From Mesorhizobium sp. NFR06 (GTDB lineage: Bacteria; Pseudomonadota; Alphaproteobacteria; Rhizobiales; Rhizobiaceae), in assembly GCF_900115245.1 (NCBI RefSeq), contig NZ_FOVT01000005.1, forward strand, positions 62,001 to 126,000: DNA of 64,000 bases. The letters run 5' to 3'. The notes beneath the pieces are model-generated. The model had not been told where the DNA came from and made no database searches. It worked only from the letters and a program-made list of their open reading frames with translations. Shown one piece after another: positions 44,112 through 57,831 of this stretch. Both the position numbers and the translations under genes were made by a program. How positions within the stretch are numbered: position 1 is the first letter of the stretch; every line of letters starts with the position of its first letter.

Positions 44112-44159
44112 GTGACGCCGGCGAAATGCGGCGTCGGCAAAATGTGATGTCGGCAAAAT
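44112..44159. repeat. Three 16-bp tandem repeats upstream of ppx
   Basis: Three head-to-tail imperfect copies: gtgacgccggcgaaat, gcggcgtcggcaaaat, gtgatgtcggcaaaat. They lie 117 bp before the ppx start in the 284 bp gap shared with the divergent membrane-protein gene. No coding role seen. Confidence 0.75.
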
Positions 44160-44276
44160 TCGGGCCATGCGCTCTTGGTGATTGCCGAACGCACTGCTAC
44201 TCTGTTGCCAACTTGAAACAAATCGAGGTGCCTGCTGCGTCCGTTTCCGGTTCGCGCGGCGCCGGAAGGACCTGAA

Positions 44277-45608
44277 GTGGAAGACCACGACACCGGCGCG
44301 GGCGCGTCGGCAGTGGGCATGTCGGGGGCGTCGCCGACGGACTCGGCGGGGCCGGCCGCGGCGCGATTCAGCCGCCACGCGGGCGCGCATCAAAGACATG
44401 CCGAGCATCACGGCGAACAGCAGAAGGGCAAGACGCGCAAGCGGCGCAAGCGCAGGCGCGGTCGCAAGGTGTTCGCGCGCGACGAAAATGGCACGGCGCC
44501 ACCGCAATCGCTGCCGGGCGCCGCGCAGCCTGCCCTGCCGCCGGCGGCAACAGCTGCTCCTCAGCCGAAGCCGCCATTCCAGGCGGCGCCGCGTCCGCCG
44601 CAGCAGGAATTGCCGGTTTTCGCCGCGCTCGACCTCGGCACCAACAATTGCCGGCTGCTCGTCGCCGTGCCGGGCCGTCACGGCCAGTTCCGCGTCATTG
44701 ACGCCTTCTCGCGTATCGTCAGGCTGGGCGAGGGGCTGACGGCCAGCGGCCGACTCGGCCAGGCGGCGATGGACCGCGCGGTCGAGGCGCTGAAGGTCTG
44801 CGGCGAGAAGCTGCGCAACCGCAAGATCAGGAAGGCCAGGCTGATCGCCACCGAGGCCTGCCGTTCGGCCGCCAACGGCATCGAATTCCTCGCTCGGGTC
44901 GAGCGCGAGGCCGGGCTGAAGCTCGAGATCATCGATCGCCAGACCGAGGCCCGCCTTGCCGTTTCCGGCTGCGGTTCGCTGGTCGAGCGCGACACGCAAG
45001 GCGTGGTGCTGTTCGACATCGGCGGCGGCTCGTCCGAAATTGCGCTGATCGACCTGACCGGCCGGCGCTCGCCGCGGCTTGCCAACCACATTGTGTCGTG
45101 GACGTCGCTGCCCGTCGGCGTGGTGTCGCTGGCCGAGCGCTTCGGCGGCCGCACGGTGACGCGCGAGACCTTTGCCGCCATGGTCGAGGACGTGGCGGCG
45201 CGGCTGAAGGTCTTCGACGGGCGCGACCGGCTGGCGCATGTGCTGGCCAGCCCGAACTTTCATCTTCTTGGCACCTCCGGCACGGTGACGACCTTGGCCG
45301 GCGTGCATCTCGATCTCGAGCGTTACGACCGCAGGCGGGTCGACGGCCTGTGGATGGATCGCGACAGCGTCGACCGCATGGTCGAGAAACTCATCGGCTG
45401 GGATTTCCAGCAGCGCTGTGCCAACCCCTGCATCGGCGCCGACCGCGCCGACCTCGTGCTCGCCGGCTGTGCCATCCTGGAGGCGATCCGCGGCGTATGG
45501 CCGTCCGAGCGGCTGCGCGTCGCCGACCGCGGCCTGCGCGAGGGCATCCTCAGCGAACTGATGGCCGATGACGGCGTCTGGCGCAATGACGGCGGACGCC
45601 GCGCATGA
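44277..45608 (+). CDS. ppx: Exopolyphosphatase/guanosine pentaphosphatase (Ppx/GppA)
   Basis: 443 aa. The ASKHA-fold phosphatase starts near residue 113 with [15 protein letters not shown] (phosphate 1 motif), then EACRSAANG and [17 protein letters not shown] near 240. It hydrolyses polyphosphate ends or pppGpp. The first about 110 residues are an unusual low-complexity extension with a strongly basic block ([13 protein letters not shown] near 52-64) followed by a Pro/Ala-rich linker, which suggests nucleic-acid or polyphosphate binding (inference). The start is a GTG at 44277. rlmE follows 34 bp downstream. Confidence 0.9.
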   Translation: MEDHDTGAGASAVGMSGASPTDSAGPAAARFSRHAGAHQRHAEHHGEQQKGKTRKRRKRRRGRKVFARDENGTAPPQSLPGAAQPALPPAATAAPQPKPPFQAAPRPPQQELPVFAALDLGTNNCRLLVAVPGRHGQFRVIDAFSRIVRLGEGLTASGRLGQAAMDRAVEALKVCGEKLRNRKIRKARLIATEACRSAANGIEFLARVEREAGLKLEIIDRQTEARLAVSGCGSLVERDTQGVVLFDIGGGSSEIALIDLTGRRSPRLANHIVSWTSLPVGVVSLAERFGGRTVTRETFAAMVEDVAARLKVFDGRDRLAHVLASPNFHLLGTSGTVTTLAGVHLDLERYDRRRVDGLWMDRDSVDRMVEKLIGWDFQQRCANPCIGADRADLVLAGCAILEAIRGVWPSERLRVADRGLREGILSELMADDGVWRNDGGRRA

Positions 45609-45642
45609 CTTTGGCAGAGATCATGCGCAAAAGAGGACGGCC

Positions 45643-46338
45643 ATGACGAAGAAGCCGGAAAGGCCAGGCTCCGCCGGCATGCGCGTGCTCAAGACCAGGA
45701 TCAAGAAAAAGAGCGGCTTGAAAGAGTCTTCGCGCCGCTGGCTCGAGCGTCACATGAACGATCCTTATGTGCAGCGCTCCAAGGCCGATGGCTATCGCTC
45801 CCGCGCCGCCTACAAGCTGATCGAGATCGACGACAAGCATCACCTCCTGAAACCCGGCATGAAGGTCATCGACCTCGGCGCCGCTCCCGGCGGCTGGTGC
45901 CAGGTGGCGGCCGCGCGGACGAAGTCGACTGCCGAGAATCCGCACGTCGTCGGCATCGACTATCTCGAAATGGACGCGGTGCCGGGGGCGCCGGTGCTGC
46001 TGATGGATTTCCTCGATCCCGACGCGCCACGGAAACTTGCCGAGGCGCTTGGCGGCCAGCCGGACGTGGTGCTGTCCGATATGGCCGCACCTACCACCGG
46101 CCATCGCCGCACGGATCATCTGCGCACCATGCATTTGTGCGAAGTCGCGGCCGATTTCGCGCTGCAGGTCCTGAAGCCCGGCGGGCATTTTCTCGCCAAG
46201 ACGTTTCAGGGCGGAGCCGAAAACGAGCTCCTGTCACGGCTGAAGCAGAATTTCCGCTCGGTCCATCACGTCAAGCCGCCGGCCTCGCGCGATGAATCGG
46301 TGGAGCTTTACCTGTTGGCGAAGGAATTCAAGGGGTGA
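45643..46338 (+). CDS. rlmE: 23S rRNA (uridine-2552-2'-O)-methyltransferase
   Basis: 231 aa RrmJ/FtsJ methyltransferase that methylates the 2'-OH of U2552 in the ribosomal A-loop using SAM. The KDKE tetrad is visible: K58 (RAAYKLIEI), D146 (LSDMAAP), K186 (FLAKTFQG) and a Glu near 221 (ESVELYLLA). The SAM site is [15 protein letters not shown] near 78-92. The AGAGGACGG before the ATG at 45643 fixes the start. Probably co-transcribed with ppx. Confidence 0.95.
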   Translation: MTKKPERPGSAGMRVLKTRIKKKSGLKESSRRWLERHMNDPYVQRSKADGYRSRAAYKLIEIDDKHHLLKPGMKVIDLGAAPGGWCQVAAARTKSTAENPHVVGIDYLEMDAVPGAPVLLMDFLDPDAPRKLAEALGGQPDVVLSDMAAPTTGHRRTDHLRTMHLCEVAADFALQVLKPGGHFLAKTFQGGAENELLSRLKQNFRSVHHVKPPASRDESVELYLLAKEFKG

Positions 46339-46344
46339 GAAGCG

Positions 46345-46383
46345 GTCCGCGTTAGCGGACGAAAAGCCAATTGCTTGGCTTTT
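46345..46383. terminator. Bidirectional terminator between rlmE and the MFS gene
   Basis: Two hairpins in the convergent gap: gtccgc-gtta-gcggac (46345-46360), then aaaagccaa-ttgc-ttggctttt (46362-46383), a perfect 9 bp stem with A/T runs on both sides, suitable for both strands. Confidence 0.7.
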
Positions 46384-46440
46384 CGAGCTTCGAACGCCCT
46401 GAGCCTGCGAAGGGCCGGCGGCCGCCGAAAGAAGAAGCGC

Positions 46441-47862
46441 TCATTTCCCCGCGGTCCCCACCGTCTCCAGCGTCTTCGGCGTGGTCAGCCTCCCATGCCC
46501 CGACACCGCATTGCCGGCGTCCGGCGCCAGGCGCATGAATGTGATCGACGCCGCTGCGGACACTGCCGCGACGATGAAGAAGGCGATGTGGAAGTCGCGC
46601 AAGGCCAGCGGCCCGCCATGGATCGAGGTCGACACTTCGAGGATGCCGCCGGCCAGCGCCACGCCGAGCGCGATCGACAATTGCTGGAAGACCGCCGTGA
46701 TCGGAGTCGCCTTGCTGGTGTCGGCGGGCGTGATCTCGGCATAGGAGAGCGCGTTGACGCCGGTGAAGAACATCGAGCGGATGAAGCCGCCGATCAATAG
46801 TATCGCCAGCATCAGCGCATAGGGCGTCTGCGGCGTGAACAGGCCGTAGATGGCGATCGAGGCGGCCGCGACGAGCGAGCCCCAGATCAGCACCCGGCGG
46901 AAGCCGGCGAGGCGGAAGAGCAGCGCGGTCACGAACTTCACGCCGATGGCGCCGATCGCCGACACGAAGGTGATCATTCCAGACTGGAAGGGCGTCAGCC
47001 CGAAACCGATCTGGAACATCAGCGGCAGCAGGAACGGCACCGCGCCGATGCCGATGCGAAACAGCGAGCCGCCGAGCACCGAGGCCCGGAAGACCTGGTT
47101 GCGGAACAGATCCAGCGCCAGCAGCGGGTTTTCGGCACGCCGGGCATGTATGAGATAGAGCGCGCCCGAGACCACGCCGACGGCGACGGTGATGAAGCCC
47201 GCCATTGGCGGCAGCGCCGGCAGGCTGACGACGGAAAGGCCGAAAACGACGCCCGAAGCGGCAAGCCCGGAGAGCACGAAGCCCGGGAAATCGAGCGGCG
47301 GCGTCTCGGCGGGCTCCGTCTCCGGCAGATAACGGGTGGCGAGCCACATGCCGATCAGACCGATCGGTACGTTGATCAGAAAAATCCAGTGCCAGGTAAA
47401 ATAGGTGGTGATGAAGCCGCCGATCGGCGGACCGACCAAGGGGCCAACCAGTGCCGGCACGGTCAGCCAAGACATTGCCGCGACCAGCTCGTTCTTCGGC
47501 GTGGCGCGCACCAGCACCAGGCGCCCGACCGGCGTCATCATCGCGCCGCCCATGCCCTGCAGAAAACGCGACACCACGAAAGCCGGCAGCGAATTGGCGA
47601 AGGCGCAGGCGACCGAGCCGGCGATGAAGACGCCGATCGCGGCGCGAAAGACGTTCTTGGCGCCGAACCTGTCAGCCATCCAGCCGCTGATCGGAATGAA
47701 GATCGCCAGAGACACCAGATAGGCCGTCAGCGCCAGCTTCAACGCGATCGGGCTGGTGTGGATGTCGACGGCGATCGCCGGCAGCGACGTCGCGATCACG
47801 GTCGAATCCATGTTCTCCATGAAAAGTGCGACCGCCAGGATGAGCGGAATGATGCGGTTCAA
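46441..47862 (-). CDS. MFS transporter, DHA2 (EmrB/QacA-like) family
   Basis: 473 aa with about 14 membrane helices. Motif C-like GPLVGPPIGGFI in helix 5, the loop 2-3 motif GWMADRFGAKNVF, and the N-terminal MDSTVIATSLPAIA motif typical of DHA2 drug exporters are visible. Probable proton-driven efflux of toxic compounds; no substrate can be given. No HlyD-type partner or TetR regulator is adjacent. Confidence 0.9.
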   Translation of the reverse strand: MNRIIPLILAVALFMENMDSTVIATSLPAIAVDIHTSPIALKLALTAYLVSLAIFIPISGWMADRFGAKNVFRAAIGVFIAGSVACAFANSLPAFVVSRFLQGMGGAMMTPVGRLVLVRATPKNELVAAMSWLTVPALVGPLVGPPIGGFITTYFTWHWIFLINVPIGLIGMWLATRYLPETEPAETPPLDFPGFVLSGLAASGVVFGLSVVSLPALPPMAGFITVAVGVVSGALYLIHARRAENPLLALDLFRNQVFRASVLGGSLFRIGIGAVPFLLPLMFQIGFGLTPFQSGMITFVSAIGAIGVKFVTALLFRLAGFRRVLIWGSLVAAASIAIYGLFTPQTPYALMLAILLIGGFIRSMFFTGVNALSYAEITPADTSKATPITAVFQQLSIALGVALAGGILEVSTSIHGGPLALRDFHIAFFIVAAVSAAASITFMRLAPDAGNAVSGHGRLTTPKTLETVGTAGK

Positions 47863-48011
47863 GGGAGATGCCCTGACTTGTCTGCGCGAATCTCAAGCCT
47901 GGCTTGGGGGCGAGCCGGCACGCCAGGGCGGTTATCATGCCTCGGCCCGGATGTCGCATTAAATTGCTGTCACTTTTGTGCGATTGCAACCATTGGTGGC
48001 GCAACTTGTAG

Positions 48012-50310
<2,299 letters not shown>

Positions 50311-50326
50311 CGGAAGGAGGCGGCAC

Positions 50327-50746
50327 ATGCGCCAGACCGCCATCTTCTGGCCGATGCTGGCGCATGTGCTCCTGGTCTACATCGTCTACCTGGTGATGCT
50401 GAAGCGGCGCTATCTGGCCGTGAGGTCGGGCGAAGCCAAGATCAGCCAGTACAAGGTCCGCTCCACCGAGCCGGGCACGAGCGTCACCGTCGCCAACAAT
50501 TTGATCAACCAGTTCGAGCTGCCGGTTCTCTTCCACGTGCTCTGCCTGGCGTTGTTCGTCACCAACGGCGTGAACTATCTGACGCTGGTGCTGATGTGGC
50601 TCTTCATCGTCACGCGCTATGTCCACGCCTTCGTGCATCTCAACAGAAACCATGTGCTGCACCGCAGCCGCGCCTTCTTCCTCGGCGCCGGCATACTTCT
50701 GGTCGCCTGGATATGGTTCGCGCTGCACCTGCTCGGCGTGGTGTGA
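50327..50746 (+). CDS. MAPEG family membrane protein
   Basis: 139 aa with four membrane helices and the MAPEG pattern: NLINQFELPVLFHVLCLAL (N-x-x-E-x-x-x-x-x-Y/H type) and RYVHAFVHLNRNHVLHRSRAF. MAPEG members bind glutathione or eicosanoids; bacterial ones are mostly uncharacterised. GGAAGGAGG is 7-8 bases before the ATG. Confidence 0.88.
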   Translation: MRQTAIFWPMLAHVLLVYIVYLVMLKRRYLAVRSGEAKISQYKVRSTEPGTSVTVANNLINQFELPVLFHVLCLALFVTNGVNYLTLVLMWLFIVTRYVHAFVHLNRNHVLHRSRAFFLGAGILLVAWIWFALHLLGVV

Positions 50747-50790
50747 GAGGCGTCTTCCCTTCTCACACGGGTGAGAAGGAGAAGAAGGCG

Positions 50791-51942
50791 CTACAGATCG
50801 AAAACCGCGATGCGGCGCTTGTCGAACTTGATGCCGATCTCGCCGCGTACCAATCTTAGCGCCTGCTCGCCGAAAACAGCGCGCCGCCAGCCCTGCAGGG
50901 CCGGCACGTCGGCTTCGTCGCCTTCGGCGGCGATGCGGTCGATGTCGTCGCTGGAGGCAAGCACCTTGGGAGCGACGCCTTCTTTCTCGGCGACGATCCT
51001 GAGCAGCACCTTGAGCAGTTCCGATGCCGCGCTCGAACCCTCCGGCGGCTGCACGCTCTTCGGCAGTTTCGGCATCGCGTCCTTGGGCAAGGCAAGGGCG
51101 GTGTTGACCGCGCCAAGCAGCGCCGTTGCCGTCGCGGAGCGCTCCCAGCCTTTCGGCGTGGTGCGCAGCTTGCCGAGTGCTACAGCCTCGCGCGGCGCCT
51201 GCTGCGCGATCTCGTAGATCGCATCGTCCTTGAGCACGCGGCCGCGCGGCACGTCGCGCTCGCGCGCCTCGCGCTCGCGCCAGGCGGCGACCGCCTGCAC
51301 GATCGCCAGTTCCTGCGGCTTGCGCAGCCGCATCTTCAACCGCTTCCAGGCGTCCTCCGGATGCGGATCGTAGGTCTCGCGCGAGGTCAGGACATCCATC
51401 TCCTCGTTGAGCCAGTGCGCGCGATCCTCGCGCTTCAGCTCGGCGCTGAGATGCCGGTAGACCTCGATCAGATGGGTGACGTCGGCAAGCGCGTATTCGA
51501 GCTGCTTGTCGGAGAGCGGCCGGTGCCGCCAGTCGGTGAAGCGCGAGGACTTGTCCAGCCGCGCTCCCGTGACCTTCTGGACGAGCTGGTCATAGGAAAC
51601 GCTGTCGCCGAAGCCGCAGACCATTGCCGCCACCTGGGTGTCGAACACCGGATGCGGCACCAGGTTGCCGAGATGGACGATGATTTCGATGTCCTGTCGC
51701 GCCGCGTGGAAGACCTTCAGCACCGCTTCATTGGCCATGAGCCGGAAAAACGGTTTCAGGTCGATGTCGGGCGACAACGGATCGATAAGCGCCTCAATCC
51801 CAGGCGCGGCGATCTGGATCAGGCAGAGGATCGGCCAGAAGGTCGTCTCGCGGATGAATTCGGTATCGACGGTAACGAATTCCGACTTTTCGAACGCCGC
51901 GACAACGCTCTCGAGTTCTTCTTGTGTGGTGATGACGTGCAT
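50791..51942 (-). CDS. rnd: Ribonuclease D
   Basis: 383 aa 3'-5' exoribonuclease of the DEDD family, acting on tRNA precursors and other small RNAs. Exo I VDTEFIRETTFWP near residue 27, Exo II (FHAARQDIEI) near 86 and Exo III with YALADVTHLIEVY near 155 give the DEDDy residues; the HRDC domain follows at about 205-290. The start is ATG 51942; an in-frame TTG just before it is less likely. It is convergent with the MAPEG gene. Confidence 0.95.
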   Translation of the reverse strand: MHVITTQEELESVVAAFEKSEFVTVDTEFIRETTFWPILCLIQIAAPGIEALIDPLSPDIDLKPFFRLMANEAVLKVFHAARQDIEIIVHLGNLVPHPVFDTQVAAMVCGFGDSVSYDQLVQKVTGARLDKSSRFTDWRHRPLSDKQLEYALADVTHLIEVYRHLSAELKREDRAHWLNEEMDVLTSRETYDPHPEDAWKRLKMRLRKPQELAIVQAVAAWREREARERDVPRGRVLKDDAIYEIAQQAPREAVALGKLRTTPKGWERSATATALLGAVNTALALPKDAMPKLPKSVQPPEGSSAASELLKVLLRIVAEKEGVAPKVLASSDDIDRIAAEGDEADVPALQGWRRAVFGEQALRLVRGEIGIKFDKRRIAVFDL

Positions 51943-52117
51943 CAAATCGCTTTTGGCACAATATCAGGGCTCTTTCAATTTCAGCCGCACGCGCTTTCGT
52001 CAAGTCGCCGCGGCGTAAGCGGTGGCCCGATCGTCGGGTTCTCCCGTGCGAAATCGCACCGGTGCCCTTCAAGCGGTCGCGGTCCGCTCCGCTAAGCGGC
52101 GTTACTGGGCGAGTCGT

Positions 52118-53344
52118 TCACGCCTCATAGGCCCGCGCTGGTACCCTTTCTCCCGTCGAGCCGGATCCTGTCCCTTCCGGTACGGTGTTCGACGACGGCC
52201 GCCGGCCGAGCGCGCCAGCCGCCAGCAGGCTGATCGCGATGAACGGAATGCCGATGCCATAGGCCGAGCGGATACCCCAGTGATCGGACACGAAGCCGAG
52301 CAGCGGCGGACCGAGCAGGAAGGCGACGAACGAGATCTGCGACAAAGCCGCGACATTGATCGCCGCGGCACGGTCGGTGCGCTGCGCCGCCGCCGAGATT
52401 GACAGCGGAAAGATGGCGCTGCTGCCGATGCCCAGAAGCGCAAAGCCCAGCATCGAGATGAAGGGCAGGGGCGAGAAGAAGACGATGAGCACGCCGACAA
52501 CCATTGTCGCCAGCAGCACGCGCGCCACGCCGCTCGGCGAGTGGCGGTCGACAAAGCTGTCGGCGAAGAAGCGTGTCGTCGCCTGCGAGAAGGCGAACAG
52601 CGCCACCGTGAAGCCGGCGACGAGCGGCCCGGATTCGAATACGCTGCGCATATAGATCGCCGACCAGTCCATGCTGGCGCCTTCCATCAGCATGGCCGAC
52701 AGCGTCACCACGACCAGGACGAGAATCGGCAGCGTCGGCCGGGCAAACATCGGCGGCTTGCCGCCGGTCGCGGCGAAACGGGCCGGCGCCGGTTCGAAGC
52801 CGCCGAGGAACAGCGCCATTGCAACCGCCACCATCGGCACGACCAGCGCCAGATGCAATTGCGGCGACAGGCCGAGATGCGCCAGCGCGCCGCCGAACAG
52901 GCCGGCCCCGAAAAACCCGATGCTCCAGAACGAATGCGCGCGGTTCATGATGCGACGCTGGAGCATGAACTCGGTCCTGTCGGCCTCGACATTCAGGATG
53001 ATTTCGATGCTGCCGATCATCAATCCGACCGGGAGCAGCATCAGGAAAAGAGCGGCCGGGCCCGGCGCGTGCACCGCAGTTGCGTAGACGAGGGCAAGCA
53101 GCGGCACCAGCCAGAGCAGCGCGCGGCGAAAGCCGACACGCTCCAGGATTGGTGTCGCCAGTGTCAGCGCAATCAGGGTGCCGATCGGCGTTCCGATCAG
53201 GGCGAGGCCGAGCGTGCCGTCCTCGATCTCCATGGCGCGCTTGATGTCGGGCAGGCGCGGGAAGATGTTGCCCATGGCGAAGGAATAGATCGCGAAGCCG
53301 GCATAGACGCGGTGCTGGGGGGCGAGTTTCAGGCCAAGGGTCAT
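52118..53344 (-). CDS. MFS transporter
   Basis: 408 aa, twelve membrane helices, with FAIYSFAMGNIFPRLPDIKRAM at the N-terminus, similar to bacterial sugar/FucP- or YbjJ-like MFS proteins. No drug-efflux motif C is evident. It is divergently transcribed from a DeoR-type regulator gene, 114 bp apart, so it is probably controlled by that regulator and by a sugar or nucleoside phosphate signal (inference). Start at ATG 53344; an earlier frame (53413) extends into the promoter region. Confidence 0.85.
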   Translation of the reverse strand: MTLGLKLAPQHRVYAGFAIYSFAMGNIFPRLPDIKRAMEIEDGTLGLALIGTPIGTLIALTLATPILERVGFRRALLWLVPLLALVYATAVHAPGPAALFLMLLPVGLMIGSIEIILNVEADRTEFMLQRRIMNRAHSFWSIGFFGAGLFGGALAHLGLSPQLHLALVVPMVAVAMALFLGGFEPAPARFAATGGKPPMFARPTLPILVLVVVTLSAMLMEGASMDWSAIYMRSVFESGPLVAGFTVALFAFSQATTRFFADSFVDRHSPSGVARVLLATMVVGVLIVFFSPLPFISMLGFALLGIGSSAIFPLSISAAAQRTDRAAAINVAALSQISFVAFLLGPPLLGFVSDHWGIRSAYGIGIPFIAISLLAAGALGRRPSSNTVPEGTGSGSTGERVPARAYEA

Positions 53345-53458
53345 CACGGGCAATCCAGCAGGGGGTTCGGCTGGCGGCCTCTCGAGTCCGCCAGCGACTC
53401 CTTTCTTGCACAAACACGCAAATCATGCAAGAATGCGCACAAATAAATAGGATCGTGC

Positions 53459-54217
53459 ATGCTCACCGAAGAACGGCACCAGCTCATTCGAGACCGGCTT
53501 GCGGCGGACGGAAAGGTGCTGGCCGGCGAGCTCGCGAGCCGGTTCGGCGTGTCGGAAGACACGGTGCGTCGCGACCTCAGGGAACTGGCGAAGGCCGGGC
53601 AATTGCGCCGCGTCTATGGCGGCGCGGTCGCATCGGCGCCTTTTGCAGCCGCGACGGTAAGGCAGCGTGGCAGCCATGCGGTCGAGGAAAAAGCGCGCCT
53701 GGCCAGGGCAGCGGTGAAGCTGCTTGTGGCGGGGCAGTCGCTGTTCATCGACGGCGGCACGACCAACGAGGCGATCGCCAGGGCGATCCCGCGCGACATC
53801 CAATTGACCGTCGCCACCAATTCGCTGGGCGTCGCCTCGGCTCTCACGGACCGTCCCCTGGTCGAACTGATCGTGCTCGGCGGCCGTTATGTGCCCGATC
53901 TCGGCACCTGCGTCGGCGCCGATACGCTCGCCGCCGTGGCCCAGCTCGGCGCTGATCTGTTCTTTCTAGGCTCCTGCGGGCTGGACGTCGCGCGCGGCGT
54001 CACCGCTTTCGATCCGGCCGAAGCCGAAGTGAAACGCGCCATGGCGAAAAACAGCGCCGGCATCGTCATTGCCGTCACCAACGACAAGCTCGCCACCGCT
54101 GCGCCATATCGCGTGACGGGGGCGCAGGCGATCCGCCATCTCGTGGTGGAAAAGACTGCGCCTCCTGCCACGCTCGCCGATTTCCAAAGCCAGGGTGCGC
54201 AAATCCACTTTGCCTGA
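53459..54217 (+). CDS. DeoR family transcriptional regulator
   Basis: 252 aa. N-terminal winged helix (about 3-57) with the DeoR signature LASRFGVSEDTVRRDLREL, followed by the sugar-phosphate sensing DeoRC domain (about 75-235) with FIDGGTTNEAIARAI and VGADTLAAVAQLGAD. DeoR-type repressors usually respond to phosphorylated sugars. The divergent MFS gene is the nearest candidate target. An A/T-rich patch with aagaatgcgcacaaataaat precedes the start. Confidence 0.92.
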   Translation: MLTEERHQLIRDRLAADGKVLAGELASRFGVSEDTVRRDLRELAKAGQLRRVYGGAVASAPFAAATVRQRGSHAVEEKARLARAAVKLLVAGQSLFIDGGTTNEAIARAIPRDIQLTVATNSLGVASALTDRPLVELIVLGGRYVPDLGTCVGADTLAAVAQLGADLFFLGSCGLDVARGVTAFDPAEAEVKRAMAKNSAGIVIAVTNDKLATAAPYRVTGAQAIRHLVVEKTAPPATLADFQSQGAQIHFA

Positions 54218-54337
54218 TCGGCCGAAGCGGCACGCCTGCGTGACCGCTTGCCTTGACAAAGCCGGCCTCTCATGCGCTTTTCGCGCCAATTTTCGAGCCG
54301 GGCCGATGCCCGCAATTTCCGGACTTCACCAATGACA

Positions 54338-56128
<1,791 letters not shown>

Positions 56129-56174
56129 GAATCAGGGCCAAGTCTTTCTTTTTTCGCAAAGAATCAATCTCGGC

Positions 56175-56203
56175 AAAAAAGCCCGGCATCGCTGCCGGGC
56201 CTT
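56175..56203. terminator. Bidirectional rho-independent terminator after aspS
   Basis: Perfect 8 bp stem gcccggca-tcgc-tgccgggc at 56181-56200, with six A residues before it and cttt after it, between the convergent aspS and periplasmic-protein genes. Confidence 0.8.
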
Positions 56204-56224
56204 TCATTTGAGCGTTTCGCCCGA

Positions 56225-57415
56225 TCAATCCTGGTTCGCCTTGACCTTGATGCCGAGCGTCTTGGGCAGGTCGAGCGGGTTGGACATGGCGCCGGCCATG
56301 ATCAGCGCGAAGGGTACCGATGACGGCGGCTGAGCCGAGATTTCCAAGCTTTTCGGATCGTCGAGGAAGGTGTTGACCGCCGTCGAGACTTCCGCCGTCA
56401 GCTCCGGATTGTTGAGCTGCGCCATGCCGAACGGCACGATCGCCTTGGCCTGGTTGGCGACGTCCTTGCCCGACATGCCCTGCTGCTTGCCGACATAGTC
56501 GAGAACCTTGCCGGTCAGCGAATCGTCCTCGAAGCGGACCGAGGCGCCGTTGAAGGAAAGCTGCTGCATCAGACCGAGCATGGCCATGCCCTGGGCGGAG
56601 TTGTCGGCGCCTTCGGGCTGGGCGGCGAGCTTCTTCTGCATCTCCTGCATCGACTTGATGAAGTCGACCGTGTAGCCGCCGAGGTTGAAGGTCATGCCGA
56701 GCGTGCCGGCATTCTCGACCGAGATGTCATATTTTGACAGCTCCATCTTGCCGTCGCTCGGCTGCCAAGTGCCTGCCATCGCAATGTTGCCCGAGATGTT
56801 CTGGTAGCCGAGCGCCTGGATCGCTTCCTTCGACTTGGGGTCGTCGACCAGTGATAGGTCCGCGGTGAATTTTTCGGTGTTGGCGGTGAAGTCCATCGCC
56901 TTGCCGTCGGCCGGCGGGGTGATCTGGACGGCAAGCCCGTCCATCGCGAACGCCGTCTTGTCGCCGACCTTGACCGTCATGTTGGACAGTTCTGCCGACT
57001 TGTACATCATCAGCGAGCCGAGCGGATCGGTGCTGCCCTCGGCCGGGACCTTCATGTCGTGGATGACCACAGGGCTGAGGTTGAGCGTCACGCCGTCCTT
57101 GCTGTGTTCGTAAGGCGAGGTCGAGACGGTGGCGATTTCATAGCCGCCATTGGCCGCGGTAACCCCTTCCAGCTTCACGTCGCCGATCAGCAGCGCTTCC
57201 TTCTCGGCCGCCGGCTTGATGGAAACGCCCTGCAGCACGGCGTTGGAATCGTCGCCGGAGACGCCGGTCCAGGAAATATCGACGCCCTGGGCGCCAAGGG
57301 TGGCCTTGATGCGCTCGGCCACCGCCGGATCGGCGGCGAAGGCCGCATTGAGCGGCAGCGTCAGCAGAAAGGTCGAAAAGGCCAGCTTCTTGAGCGTTGA
57401 GCGTTGGATTGTCAT
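56225..57415 (-). CDS. Periplasmic protein of unknown function
   Basis: 396 aa with a Sec signal peptide (KKLAFSTFLLTLPLNAAFA, cleavage near AFA-ADP). The mature part is repetitive in character: beta-strand-rich segments such as ALLIGDVKLEGV, AELSNMTVKVGDKTAFAMDGL and LSKYDISVENAGTLGMTFNL. It resembles proteins that form elongated beta layers, but I do not recognise a family. No transporter or enzyme neighbour. It is divergent from parC. Confidence 0.75.
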   Translation of the reverse strand: MTIQRSTLKKLAFSTFLLTLPLNAAFAADPAVAERIKATLGAQGVDISWTGVSGDDSNAVLQGVSIKPAAEKEALLIGDVKLEGVTAANGGYEIATVSTSPYEHSKDGVTLNLSPVVIHDMKVPAEGSTDPLGSLMMYKSAELSNMTVKVGDKTAFAMDGLAVQITPPADGKAMDFTANTEKFTADLSLVDDPKSKEAIQALGYQNISGNIAMAGTWQPSDGKMELSKYDISVENAGTLGMTFNLGGYTVDFIKSMQEMQKKLAAQPEGADNSAQGMAMLGLMQQLSFNGASVRFEDDSLTGKVLDYVGKQQGMSGKDVANQAKAIVPFGMAQLNNPELTAEVSTAVNTFLDDPKSLEISAQPPSSVPFALIMAGAMSNPLDLPKTLGIKVKANQD

Positions 57416-57831
57416 GGCGAGTTCCCTGTCCTGATTTGCTATGATGAAATTGTTTTGAAACCTGCTCCGTCACCCTTCCGTGACGAACGGGACCGGAAAA
57501 AGGCATTTCCCGGCACATTTGTCGAAAATGGCGATGAAAAGCAAACCCGGTCGGCGGCCATTGCCAGATGCGGTGAATTTGTCATGAAGACCGCGGCTTT
57601 CCTCCGCCAGCGCATTACATGCCTGATAGAGGCCGCATGTAACGGATTGATGTTGGCCGACGTCGTGACGCCGCCGCAGCCTGTTGCAGATCGGCCGCAA
57701 GTTGCAGCTGCCGGCCCGCCGTTTCCGTGAAATCCTTCACACCGTCGGTTGCGCTTTCGACGGGCCGCGACGAATGCGCCGATGTTCACGCGGCGCTTGC
57801 CGCGAATCACCCGCTCGGTTAGTCCAAATCC
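57416..57831. other. Non-coding gap between the periplasmic gene and parC
   Basis: 416 bp without a convincing gene; small frames here have no ribosome site and no recognised residues. It should hold the promoters of both divergent genes. I see no clear hairpin or operator. Confidence 0.5.

Noticed and set aside
52125..53426. 433-codon frame overlapping the MFS gene
   Set aside because: No hydrophobic helices; it is a +1/-1 shadow of the real transporter frame.
57404..57730. 108-codon frame between the periplasmic gene and parC
   Set aside because: Overlaps the 5' end of the opposite gene, no ribosome site and no recognisable pattern.
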